Shown: piece after piece, positions 1 to 8,347 of the stretch
Position numbering within the stretch: the stretch's first letter is position 1
How the letters are laid out: every line of letters starts with the position of its first letter
NCBI GenBank assembly: GCA_015296075.1
Contig: DVDV01000183.1
Span: forward strand, 1 to 36,827
Direction: 5' to 3'
From: Leptolyngbyaceae cyanobacterium M33_DOE_097
GTDB lineage: Bacteria > Cyanobacteriota > Cyanobacteriia > Leptolyngbyales > Leptolyngbyaceae
DNA: 36,827 nt
Notes under the pieces: generated by a model
The model's input: only the letters and a program-made list of their open reading frames with translations
Database searches by the model: none
What the model was told of the DNA's origin: nothing
Translations under genes and position numbers: made by a program

Positions 1-120
1 ATAGTTGAAAGCCTTTTCCATGTCTCACATTTTAACATTTTCTGTGTGAGTTTGGTTCGTTTGTATTGGCAGTCAAAGACTGCCGCTCCTATCCCTCCCA
101 CCCCTAAAGAGGTGGGTTTC
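1..120. repeat. Run of three hairpins, possible IS200/IS605-type element end
   Basis: Three inverted repeats follow each other: CTCACA/TGTGAG (24-29, 45-50), GGCAGTC/GACTGCC with a 3-nt loop (68-74, 78-84) and CCCACC/GGTGGG (97-102, 111-116). No convincing reading frame covers this stretch. Serial short hairpins ending just before a neighbouring gene are what the right end or guide-RNA portion of a TnpB-type element would look like, but the transposase itself would lie outside the window. The last hairpin followed by TTTCTC could equally be a terminator for a gene off the left edge. The structure is seen; the identity is inference. Confidence 0.35.
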
Positions 121-172
121 TCGGAGAATTCTCTATGAAAAAAGCACCCAACTCAAAGCTCCTAAGCGGGTT

Positions 173-529
173 TTGGTTATTGATGATGATCCCTGCATTC
201 AAGAAATGGTTCAAACCGCTCTTAAAAAGCTAGCAGGTTGGCAGGTTATCACCGCAGATACAGGGTTAGAAGGACTCCAAAAAGTCGCTGCAGAAAAGCC
301 CGATGCCATTATTGTTGACTTTATTATGCCCGGAATGGATGGCTTAGAGTTTCTCCACATTCTCAGACAGCTTCCTGATGGGCAGTCGATTCCGGTAGTT
401 TTACTGACAGGCAAAATTGGTCTAACCCAGCCTCATATCGTAAGTTCAATGGGGATTGCCGGAGCCTTACCAAAACCGCTAGACCCCCATCAATTGCTGA
501 CTCAGCTAACAGAGCGGTTTGGTTGGTAA
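173..529 (+). CDS. Single-domain response regulator (CheY-like receiver), start apparently frameshifted
   Basis: This is a stand-alone receiver domain, which would accept phosphate from a histidine kinase and act through protein contacts because no output domain follows. The acidic pocket (VIDDD), the phospho-acceptor Asp in IIVDFIMPGMDG, the Thr in VLLTGK and the Lys in LPKPLD are all present. The open frame can only begin at the rare TTG 173 (or CTG/ATT further up), which would cut into the first beta strand (KRVLVIDDD). A better start, ATG at 135 with GGAG eight bases before it, is one base out of frame. One extra A in the six-A run at 138-143 would join it to the domain and give an N-terminus beginning MKKSTQLKAPKRVLVIDDD. 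The gene is convergent with the FHA-reductase gene. Function is clear at family level; partner kinase unknown. Confidence 0.85.
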   Translation: MVIDDDPCIQEMVQTALKKLAGWQVITADTGLEGLQKVAAEKPDAIIVDFIMPGMDGLEFLHILRQLPDGQSIPVVLLTGKIGLTQPHIVSSMGIAGALPKPLDPHQLLTQLTERFGW

Positions 530-562
530 AGGAAGCAAGTAACAGGGAACACGTAGTAACTC

Positions 563-602
563 AATGTTGAGTCAGCTTACGCTACGCCTCAATCTCAACA
601 TT
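563..602. repeat. Inverted repeat at the convergent gene ends
   Basis: AATGTTGAG (563-571) and CTCAACATT (594-602) are a perfect 9-bp inverted repeat with a 22-base loop. The right arm lies inside the last codons of the FHA-reductase gene, so its stop codon sits in the loop. It may help end transcription between the convergent genes, but no T-run follows on either strand. Confidence 0.4.
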
Positions 603-2135
603 CTCGTTAGGACAAGCGACACAGGCCAAAACATAGCCAGCTTCTTGATCGGCCGCACTCAATGCAGCCGGTGGGGAATCGTAGTGAACCTGTCCTTGCC
701 GAAGTTGAATTTTACAAGCGCCGCAAACACCAGCCCGACACGCGTAGCGAATTTGAATACCTGCTTGCTCAGCCGCTTCTAGGATAGAGCAGCCGGGATC
801 TACCGGAACCTGTTGCCCCGACTTGGCAAAGTGGATGAGCGATCGCGTCGGCACCACCGTTGATTTTGCAGAAGCATCCGTTGCAATCTCCAGCGCATGA
901 CCATTCATTACCTGAGTGGTTGGCTCAACATCCCGGCTCAACGTCTTGGTGAGTGGCGTTACCCCTGCCGTCGTCTTCACAGGAAACGGTTTCGCAAAAG
1001 TGCGCCCAAAACTCTCCTCTTTATAATTTTGCATCGGAAACTTCAAGCTTTCCAGAGACGCCCGCACCGATCGCATAAACGGTTCAGGCCCACAGACAAA
1101 AACCGCTCGCTCCAGCAAATCAGGCGTAATCAGGTTAAGCATTGCCGCCGAGATTCGCCCTGTAAGACCCATCCAGGGACGTCCTAAAGCCTGCTGAGTC
1201 GTCGTAATCGCCAGATGAAAATTAGGCATTTGGCTCGCGATCGCCTCCAACTCTCGCTGAAAGATCACATCATTTGACGTTCGCGCACTATGTAAAAAGA
1301 CAACATCACAGTCCATCAGCGAATCCTGTATCCACCGCGTCATCGACATCATCGGCGTTATTCCGCTCCCAGCTGAGATGAGCAGCAGCTTTTTAGGCAG
1401 CTCTGGCAAACAGGTGAAGTTTCCCATTGGGCCGCCCACCAATTTAACGCGATCGCCCACCTGAAGATGGTCATGCAACCAATTAGACACCAGACCTGGC
1501 GGGCATTCCGGTTGGTCATTAGAGCCATGTACCCGCTTTACCGTCAGACTTAGATGATAGGGACGCGTGGGCGAAGACGAAATAGAGTACGATCGCGTGA
1601 CGGTTTGGCCATCAATTTCAAGTTCTAAATTGACAAATTGACCTGGAAGATAACTAAATACGAGCGTTGGCTCCGCCACAAAGTAAAACGTCTTAACATC
1701 CCACGTCTCATCAATGATGCGGCAGCAGCGGCAGTAAACATCCTCTCCAGCCCAAATCTTCTCAGGGCGTGACCAGGTTTGATGTTGATTTATCTCCTCC
1801 GCAGGCGCACAAGGAGGGGCAATCAGCCCTTCCACATACAAAAACGTTTCACCCAGTTGCAGCAAATCCCCTGGATGCAGAGGACAGCGATCATTCATGG
1901 TAATTCGCTTGCCATTCAGCAAAGAACCCGAAGTGCTACCCACATCCACAAAATGGTAACTGCCATTGGTATACACAATTTGGCCATGCGTGCGGCTCAC
2001 TTCGGGATTAGGTAGCACTAAATCACACGTTGCACTACGCCCAATCATCCATTCCGCTTGTCCAGGATAGGATTGCTTTAACTGATGATTTTGAATTTGT
2101 TGTTGCTCAAAATTAACCGACTTGAGAATCAACAT
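582..2135 (-). CDS. FHA domain - flavodehydrogenase - [2Fe-2S] ferredoxin fusion protein
   Basis: A predicted soluble electron-transfer protein taking electrons from NAD(P)H through flavin to a plant-type [2Fe-2S] centre. Domains in order: an FHA phosphothreonine-binding domain at about 1-100 (IGRSATCD, SRTH, GSTSGS, NGK motifs); a ferredoxin-NADP reductase-type FAD domain with RSYSISSSP; a nucleotide domain with LLISAGSGITPMMS; and a C-terminal ferredoxin with Cys-x4-Cys-x2-Cys (CRAGVCGAC) plus a fourth Cys in VLACVACP. The reductase plus ferredoxin part resembles Hcr and phenol-hydroxylase-type reductases; the FHA head is the unusual addition. I prefer ATG 2135 to ATG 2147 because GGAG lies six bases before it, whereas the longer start has no Shine-Dalgarno sequence. 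It follows the polyferredoxin gene by a short gap, so the two are probably co-transcribed and exchange electrons. The terminal acceptor is unknown. Confidence 0.88.
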   Translation of the reverse strand: MLILKSVNFEQQQIQNHQLKQSYPGQAEWMIGRSATCDLVLPNPEVSRTHGQIVYTNGSYHFVDVGSTSGSLLNGKRITMNDRCPLHPGDLLQLGETFLYVEGLIAPPCAPAEEINQHQTWSRPEKIWAGEDVYCRCCRIIDETWDVKTFYFVAEPTLVFSYLPGQFVNLELEIDGQTVTRSYSISSSPTRPYHLSLTVKRVHGSNDQPECPPGLVSNWLHDHLQVGDRVKLVGGPMGNFTCLPELPKKLLLISAGSGITPMMSMTRWIQDSLMDCDVVFLHSARTSNDVIFQRELEAIASQMPNFHLAITTTQQALGRPWMGLTGRISAAMLNLITPDLLERAVFVCGPEPFMRSVRASLESLKFPMQNYKEESFGRTFAKPFPVKTTAGVTPLTKTLSRDVEPTTQVMNGHALEIATDASAKSTVVPTRSLIHFAKSGQQVPVDPGCSILEAAEQAGIQIRYACRAGVCGACKIQLRQGQVHYDSPPAALSAADQEAGYVLACVACPNENVEIEA

Positions 2136-2171
2136 AGCCAGCTCCATTGAAGGTGTGAAAGAGTTTAATTT

Positions 2172-3872
2172 TTAGCGAGACACCGATTTTCTAGAAGACC
2201 GAACCAGCGTCACAGCCTGAGTCACCGCATCATGAATATGCCCAGGTACTGGTCGATTGCGAGTAGGCAACAGCAACTCAGGATGACTCGCCGCGATCGC
2301 CTCCAGGGTGGTGAAATGATCCTGATCCTGAAGTTGTAAATCTTGGCGCAATCGTCGGCAAAACTCAAAACTACCCGGCACATCGATCGCCTGTTGTTGC
2401 AACAAATCCAGCAAGATTCCGGTATAAGCCTGAATCCGAATTTTCTGAGAAACCCCTCTAAGCACTTTCGTCAGAATATAGATTTCATTTGGAGATAGTT
2501 CATTCAGATTGCGTCCTTCCAATAACTCTGGATCAATTGGCAACGTCTGAAGTTGTTTCCGCAGACTGATTGCCACATTTTCACGCTCATAATCTGCCCG
2601 TGTGCGACGCAACGTCCGGTAAAACCACACCGAACCCACCAGCACAATCGCGGCATTAAAACCCAACAGAGGGTAAAGCGGCAAACGGTTCAGCGAAGGA
2701 CGCGCCCCATAGGAGAAGAAAGTCCAAAAAGATGTCAGAGTAAACACAGTGAAGACAAGATGCTGAGCCTGTTCAGCCGAAACCGGACGACCCTGCCAAC
2801 GTACATATTTACGACACAATTTTTCAGCAATCAATCCCAAACTGAAAGTGATTGCAACCAAAACTCCAAACGTGATATACACCGCGATCGCTTTAGGAAT
2901 TGGAATTGCCCGACCATAAATGTAGAACCCTGTATCCAGCACATTAGCAACCTGATCAGCCTCATGCGTCCAGGTTCCCGTAAAGTAATAATCCCAATTG
3001 CCAGAGTACAGAAAGTAATAGAGATAAAAGGCAATTACCATGCCCAAATAGCCATACTGCACCAACCGACGACCCGGCTTATTCAGTTCGGCCCAGTAGT
3101 TTTTTTCCGCATCAATATCAACGCAGACCGCTCGACAACCGACACAGGCACTCCGCTCCTCCCCTGTGTTCGAATCGACCATGCGACACATCGATTGTGG
3201 AGTCGGTGATTGCTCCTGATAATTTTTACTACCCAACAGCGATCGCGGCCCTGTATAGACCAGTTGCACTGGCGACATCGGGCAGAAGTAGTGGCACCAG
3301 CTCTTTCCAGCGTAGAGGTAGCCAACCAAAATGGCACAGAAAATTGTCGCAATCAAGAAACCACCCAAAAAGAGGCGATCGGAATTAATGTACAAAATCC
3401 GAATCCCCAGCCCCAACACAAAGAACCCAAACTGGAGATAAAGATGATAACGCCCCAGCCAAGAGTCTTCAGCGATCGCCACCAACTCATAGCGCGTCTC
3501 ACCCGTCACAGCATCCGTCACCCGTCGTCGCCGTTGGATACCAAGCGCACGGGGAACTTGCGACAGAAACGATAGCGGGCAAATGCGTCGCCAAAATTCA
3601 TGTCCGAACGTCATCAAGATAAAGATGCCCGCCGGGACAATCATCGCCCACCAGATCAAAGCACTCATTGAAAACGGGGTTTGAGACAGGCATGTCTCTC
3701 GAACTTTAATGCATTTATTGAGATCGACTCGAAACGGACTCGCTAAATTGTCAGGTTGCGTCCATAGTGGTGTAATCGGGTCATAGAAAAGAGAAGCGAT
3801 CAAGACCAACCAGCCAAGCACCAATATCCAGCGAATGCGGTGCATCGTCTTTTCTGAAACTCTGTTCAGCAT
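2172..3872 (-). CDS. NapH/NosR-like 4Fe-4S polyferredoxin membrane protein
   Basis: A 566-aa integral membrane protein with about eight hydrophobic segments in the first 420 residues. Cys motifs resemble NapH/NosR/FixG-type electron-transfer proteins: RRICPLSF, then WCHYFCPMSP (Cys-x3-Cys-Pro), then a single cluster motif made of CRM and CVGCRAVC. The first CP motif lacks the second Cys of the usual CxxxCP. The C-terminal 140 residues are soluble, helical and unrecognised. The ATG is preceded by AGGAGGT (about 3880-3886), the strongest ribosome-binding site I noticed in the window. The FHA-reductase follows 24 bases downstream, suggesting a two-gene unit that moves electrons from NAD(P)H into or across the membrane. 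The family assignment is good; the electron acceptor and reaction are inference. Confidence 0.8.
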   Translation of the reverse strand: MLNRVSEKTMHRIRWILVLGWLVLIASLFYDPITPLWTQPDNLASPFRVDLNKCIKVRETCLSQTPFSMSALIWWAMIVPAGIFILMTFGHEFWRRICPLSFLSQVPRALGIQRRRRVTDAVTGETRYELVAIAEDSWLGRYHLYLQFGFFVLGLGIRILYINSDRLFLGGFLIATIFCAILVGYLYAGKSWCHYFCPMSPVQLVYTGPRSLLGSKNYQEQSPTPQSMCRMVDSNTGEERSACVGCRAVCVDIDAEKNYWAELNKPGRRLVQYGYLGMVIAFYLYYFLYSGNWDYYFTGTWTHEADQVANVLDTGFYIYGRAIPIPKAIAVYITFGVLVAITFSLGLIAEKLCRKYVRWQGRPVSAEQAQHLVFTVFTLTSFWTFFSYGARPSLNRLPLYPLLGFNAAIVLVGSVWFYRTLRRTRADYERENVAISLRKQLQTLPIDPELLEGRNLNELSPNEIYILTKVLRGVSQKIRIQAYTGILLDLLQQQAIDVPGSFEFCRRLRQDLQLQDQDHFTTLEAIAASHPELLLPTRNRPVPGHIHDAVTQAVTLVRSSRKSVSR

Positions 3873-3951
3873 CTAATTTACCTCCTAAAAAGACTAAAAT
3901 TTAGTGAACAAGAAATATGCCACTCCGACTCTTAGCCATTCGTCCTAAGTA

Positions 3952-4035
3952 ATTCGCAAACAAATAAGATCCCAGTGATAGAGCCTTCTGTAGTAGGGGA
4001 TCGGCATGCCAAACCCCTAACAATGAGATGACATT
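3952..4035. repeat. Dispersed repeat with central palindrome, copy 1
   Basis: This stretch matches 36614-36696 in the same orientation at roughly 84 percent identity by eye. Its centre (3994-4019) is a near-perfect palindrome, TAGGGG, spacer, GGCATGCC, spacer, CCCCTA. It lies downstream of the kinase gene and upstream of the polyferredoxin gene, so it could also act as a terminator hairpin. Confidence 0.75.
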
Positions 4036-4065
4036 CACCTGCAAATCCTTAACAACTCACAAGCA

Positions 4066-6018
4066 TCAAAAACCAGCCATATTGAGTTGCCAGACTCGCA
4101 AGCGTTGATCGTCGCCCCAGCTAGCCAGGTAACGATGGTCTGGACTCAGAGCCACATTCAGGTTTTTCCCAAGTTGTTTGCTTTCTCGCATCACCAGTTT
4201 TTGGGATTTATAACTCCAAACGCGCAGGCTACCGTCATCGTGAACCGTGATGATATGTTGACCACAAGCAGAAGCCGTCACCGGGTTTGCAGCCCCTTTA
4301 GGAAAAACATGAATCAGCTTTTTTTGCTTCAGATCCCATGCAAAATTATGATCTTTGCCAAAGCTAAGTAAGCGTTGGTCTTTGACCATTTGCAAACCAA
4401 TTATTTCATCAGTATGTCCCGTAAACGTTTGTTCTTGCTCACCTGTTCTCAAGTCCCAAACATGCAGTTGGCGATCGCTGCTAGCACTGACCAAGTGGTA
4501 AGACAAATCCCCATACGTCACAGCAATCACTTCTGTATTCGGCAGACTCAGCTTCTTTACTGGCCTGTCGTGATAGATGTTCCATTGAAACAACTCTCCA
4601 TTTTGCGAGCCACTGATAAACGTGCGAGCATCAGGGCTAATTGCGATCGCAGCAACCGCTTGCTGATGCCCCTTCAACTTTCGCATCAACTTTCCAGTCT
4701 TGATATTCCATAAGTGAATGCTTCCATCCTCACTACCACTAATCAACAACTGATTGTCTGCGCTAATAACTAACGTTGTAATTTCAGTCGTATGTCCCAT
4801 TAACGAATGCAGCAATTTGCCATCGGGCAACGACCACAGGTAAAGCGCATGATTAGCCTCCGCTGTGACCAATAACTGACCATTAGGTGCAATTAACATA
4901 CGCTGCACCTGCGACTGACGAGGCACTTCCTTTAGCAACGTCAGATTCACCGAAGAACCCTGAACCTGTTGTCGCAAGTGAAATGCAGTTTGCTCTACTC
5001 GCATTGCAAAAGCCAAGAAATAGGGCTTTCCCAGCCACCCAATTAAGCTCGCAACTAAAGTGAGCAGAGCAACCTGCGCTGCTTTTTTCTGCCAGAGAGA
5101 TCGTTGCGCCTGCTGGTGAAAGCGCTTAACAAGCCCTAACGTTTGCATATCCGCTAAAACGTCAGTTGCTTGCTGGTAGCGATCGCGAAAATCTCCCCGC
5201 ACCATACGATTCAAAACCTCAACCAGCCCTGAATTTAGCCTGGTATCCGATAGATATCGTTGCCAATCCAGTTCTCCAGAAATCGGATCTCTTTGATATT
5301 GTTTGGGATCAACTCCCGTTAATAGGTGAATGATTAGAATGCCCAGCGCATAAATATCACTATTTAAGCGGGGTGTATTTGCGTGTTGCTCCTCTGGCAT
5401 ATAGCCCGGAGTACCGATCGCCAACCCTAAATGGTCAGCTTCAGATGAATGAACAGAGTCAGTCTCTTGCAGAATGCAAGCCGCACCAAAATCAATCAAA
5501 ACCGCCTTACCATCCTGATAACGGCAAATCACATTACTCGGCGTCAGATCACGGTGAATTACCCCATGAGCGTGAATCAAGTCAAGCATGGACAGCAACT
5601 CTAGCAGCAGTGCGATCGCTTCTTCAACCGATAACCTTTGTCTTCTCGCTAACCTGGCACTTAGATTTTCTCCATCAATATATTCCTGAACTAAGTAGAC
5701 AAGATCCGGTTCATGGCAGTAAGCCAGCAATGTTGGAATCTGGGTGTACTGTCGCCCCAAACGTTCCAGCAGGTATGCCTCCATTTCAAACAGACTTTGT
5801 GCTGTTTCCAAAGGAATTGGATTGTTGTCATGCAGTTTAAGGCATTTGACAACACACAACGGGTAGTCAGGTAAAAACTTGTCACGAGCCAGATAAGTCT
5901 CGCTAAAGCCACCCGCACCCAGTCGCTCTAAGATGAGGTAGCGTGCAGCTAATAGTTGCCCAATCATGTCAACGTCAATCTCTTTAGAAGCAGTATCCAG
6001 TCTAGGCTGTACAAACAT
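4066..6018 (-). CDS. Membrane-anchored Ser/Thr protein kinase with C-terminal WD40 repeats
   Basis: A Hanks-type kinase that would phosphorylate Ser/Thr on partner proteins. The kinase domain spans about residues 20-290: glycine loop LGAGGFSET, ATP-anchoring Lys in VVKCL, catalytic loop HRDLTPSN, metal-binding DFG and GTPGYMPEEQ. The usual Lys after HRDL is Thr. One transmembrane helix (about 318-338, ALLTLVASLIGWLG) follows, then seven WD40-like repeats (LYLWSLPDG, IHLWNIKTG, LFQWNIYHD, LHVWDLRTG, FAWDLKQKK, LRVWSYKSQ, LRVWQL), enough for one beta propeller used for protein docking. The frame begins with GTG 6021, but ATG 6018 with AAGGGG before it is likelier. It is on the same strand as, and upstream of, the FHA-containing redox operon; FHA domains bind phosphothreonine, so that operon is a candidate target. 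Substrates are unknown. Confidence 0.92.
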   Translation of the reverse strand: MFVQPRLDTASKEIDVDMIGQLLAARYLILERLGAGGFSETYLARDKFLPDYPLCVVKCLKLHDNNPIPLETAQSLFEMEAYLLERLGRQYTQIPTLLAYCHEPDLVYLVQEYIDGENLSARLARRQRLSVEEAIALLLELLSMLDLIHAHGVIHRDLTPSNVICRYQDGKAVLIDFGAACILQETDSVHSSEADHLGLAIGTPGYMPEEQHANTPRLNSDIYALGILIIHLLTGVDPKQYQRDPISGELDWQRYLSDTRLNSGLVEVLNRMVRGDFRDRYQQATDVLADMQTLGLVKRFHQQAQRSLWQKKAAQVALLTLVASLIGWLGKPYFLAFAMRVEQTAFHLRQQVQGSSVNLTLLKEVPRQSQVQRMLIAPNGQLLVTAEANHALYLWSLPDGKLLHSLMGHTTEITTLVISADNQLLISGSEDGSIHLWNIKTGKLMRKLKGHQQAVAAIAISPDARTFISGSQNGELFQWNIYHDRPVKKLSLPNTEVIAVTYGDLSYHLVSASSDRQLHVWDLRTGEQEQTFTGHTDEIIGLQMVKDQRLLSFGKDHNFAWDLKQKKLIHVFPKGAANPVTASACGQHIITVHDDGSLRVWSYKSQKLVMRESKQLGKNLNVALSPDHRYLASWGDDQRLRVWQLNMAGF

Positions 6019-6667
6019 CACCCCTTGCGAGCCACCCAGTTTGAGGACTGTAATATGGCAAACCGATACCTAAAACCATCCACTCACCCCCTCAAAAAGG
6101 CGTAGACAGAAAATGGTTTGATCAAGCGAGGTTATGCAACCAACTCAGGGAAATATTTGATAACTCTGCGATCGCAACGAGGCTAAGGGGTAAGGATTGG
6201 TAGAGGCACAGCCCCAAACAGCACTCGCACAATGGGCGATCGCAACGTGTAGAAATTGAAATCTTCGGCTAGGTGGCTAATGCAGTTAATTAGATGGTAG
6301 ATGAAACCGAATGGAACACTGACCTTGTTGAGACTCAAATCACTTTTCAAAATCAGTGAACCAATCATTGAGCATCAAAGTCTAACAAGTGGATAAGCTG
6401 AATAATTGAATTATGTGGCAGAAATTACAGTTACACCCAAATTAGACAGACACTGATGTAGATTATCCTGAACCATCAGAAAGATGATAACAATTTGTGA
6501 CAGAACTCGACTAAAACACAAAATTCCGTAGTCTAAGGCTACTTGAAGCAGCTACAACACAGGTACATCAGCAGTTTTAGCATTGTTGAAACTGTCACAC
6601 CACTGTGTTTGAGTTCATAATACACTCCTTGCAGCACAGTTCAGCATCGCTTGAGTGAGCCAAACCT
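6019..6667. other. Intergenic region upstream of the kinase gene
   Basis: About 650 bases with no credible gene. A 61-codon frame on the minus strand (6183-6368) has no recognisable protein character. The stretch contains two HIP1-type sites and an AT-rich part near 6360-6620. It probably holds the kinase promoter, but I could not pick one -35/-10 pair with confidence. Confidence 0.4.
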
Positions 6668-7540
6668 TTACTCAAAGTTGCTCTCAGGCATAGCGATAGA
6701 AGTTGGAGCAGGCTCTAGAGTATCCATCGACGGCTCCACCGCTGGTAAATCAGCTGTCGCAATTTGCAGAAGTTGAGCATCTGGCTCATAAAGCTTGATC
6801 ATAGCTTGCTGCAATAACTCCTGCACCCGCAAACTATGAAACATTGGCGAGGTTTCAAGCGCCTTAACAGCGTCGATCGCCGCCTGCCAATCTCCTTTTT
6901 TATTGGCCATAATCGCCTGGTTCAGAATTTGGGCCTGCTGATTCCAGTTTTGCTGGAGCTGATTAGCGCGACGATAAAGCGGGCTACTCACAGGAATCGC
7001 CTTCAGCAAAGCAACCGCCTTGGTCACATTAGCCTGTTGGCACTCATTCGTGGCCTGTCGCAGCAACTCTCGCGACCAATCATCTTGTAATTGTTGAGCC
7101 ATTGCAAAGTGTCGGCTATTACTGGGAATGCCAGCCACAATCCGGATTGCTTCAGTCAATTGATTTTGACTCGCCAACGTTTGAGACTGGGTTAAAGCAT
7201 CCTCATAAACAGCCTCCATATGTTTAGGTAGAGCGGCGGGGCGATCGCTCCACAGCAGCTCAGCAATTGGCTCCGGGTTTGTATCTTTAACAAGTTGTGG
7301 AGTCGTCAGTGGCGAACCCGTTGCATCAGGAACTTTTGTTGAGATTTGAGTGTCACCACTGGTAGGTTGCGATACTACTGCCTGCTGCCACCGATAAACT
7401 CCAACGGTAGAGCAAAGAATCACCCCTCCACTAAGAATCAGTTTTAGATTTGCCAGCTGGCGCAGCGGTAAGCATTGGAAAACTCCTACAGGAGGTGTCA
7501 TTTCCGCAGGGGGAAATGATTGCATTATCAGGTTACTCAT
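6668..7540 (-). CDS. Membrane-anchored helical repeat protein of unknown function
   Basis: A 290-aa protein with one hydrophobic helix at about 33-52 (LILSGGVILCSTVGVY) after a short cytoplasmic head, then a Pro/Thr-rich linker and a helical region (about 110-250). The helical part contains related units of the type AI-x-I-x-SP...A..L...W, for example IPVSSPLYRRANQLQQNW, which suggests TPR-like or Sel1-like packing. The tail is acidic. No catalytic motif is visible. Proteins of this shape often sit near cyanobacterial Ser/Thr kinases, and the kinase gene lies downstream on the same strand, but the gap is about 650 bases so they need not be co-transcribed. No good ribosome-binding site precedes the ATG. 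A scaffold role is a guess. Confidence 0.7.
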   Translation of the reverse strand: MSNLIMQSFPPAEMTPPVGVFQCLPLRQLANLKLILSGGVILCSTVGVYRWQQAVVSQPTSGDTQISTKVPDATGSPLTTPQLVKDTNPEPIAELLWSDRPAALPKHMEAVYEDALTQSQTLASQNQLTEAIRIVAGIPSNSRHFAMAQQLQDDWSRELLRQATNECQQANVTKAVALLKAIPVSSPLYRRANQLQQNWNQQAQILNQAIMANKKGDWQAAIDAVKALETSPMFHSLRVQELLQQAMIKLYEPDAQLLQIATADLPAVEPSMDTLEPAPTSIAMPESNFE

Positions 7541-8347
7541 AACTAAAGCTTGTGAAGGTCAATCAGAGCAAATTTCAGCAAATGTTAGACAAATGCAGAA
7601 CAGTACGAAAAATAAAACACTACCTCACCCAAACTTTTGTCTGACTCAATTTTTCTGTAGGGCACCTAGCTGGCTACAGTAGGACAGTGAAGGACAAGAT
7701 ATTGATCAGGGGTGTCCAATAACTTTTCTGTCTACTGAAGTAAACAACCATAAGATTTTATTTATTTCTCTCATTGCTAACAAAAAGAGTTAACTCCTGC
7801 ATTCCCTAAAGACCAAAAATTCCCTTCTAGCACACCTATTGTAGAGATTAACAACCAACCAAATAATTCACTGAATCAGGTCAAAAATAAGTTGACTTCT
7901 GGTGAAAATGCGATAGTTTAGATCAAACGAACTTGCGATCGCCAAGTTAGAACAGTTCATAAACTGGTTCAGCGATCTCGACATTGCCAGCGTTGTGTTA
8001 TATCTTTTCTGTCATTGGCTAGGTGCTCTGCCTGTAGAATTTTTTGGATAGTATTGGCTATTTGCAGTTCGTGATCCCATTCATATTGAAGCGTTAGAAA
8101 ATCGTGTGTACTGTTGCGATAGCTTTCGTTTCTCCCTGTTCAAACTGTCATTATTTGGAGTGTCCTGAAAGCAATCTCAACTAAACTGTGAGAGCAACTT
8201 TTCGCTCCAAAAAAGCATTTATCGCTTTCCCCGTCACTTATCAAAGATTGCCATCAAGCGATCAATAACGCAGCAACGTCATTGGAGTAGGCAGTTGCTA
8301 AGCGCTGGGTGCATCGATCGCAACCTGATTCAAGTGAGACGATCGTT
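7541..8347. other. Divergent intergenic region
   Basis: About 800 bases between genes transcribed away from each other. No coding frame of interest is visible on either strand. It is AT-rich at 7600-7900 and has HIP1-type sites near 7937 and 7972. It should contain the promoters for the helical repeat protein (leftward) and the secretion genes (rightward). No RNA gene was recognised. Confidence 0.4.

Noticed and set aside
2553-3209. 218-codon plus-strand open frame
   Set aside because: It lies entirely opposite the polyferredoxin gene, whose membrane helices and Cys motifs are clear; the frame has no family character.
6183-6368. 61-codon minus-strand open frame in the kinase upstream region
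   Set aside because: No ribosome-binding site, no recognisable domain, and a length expected by chance.
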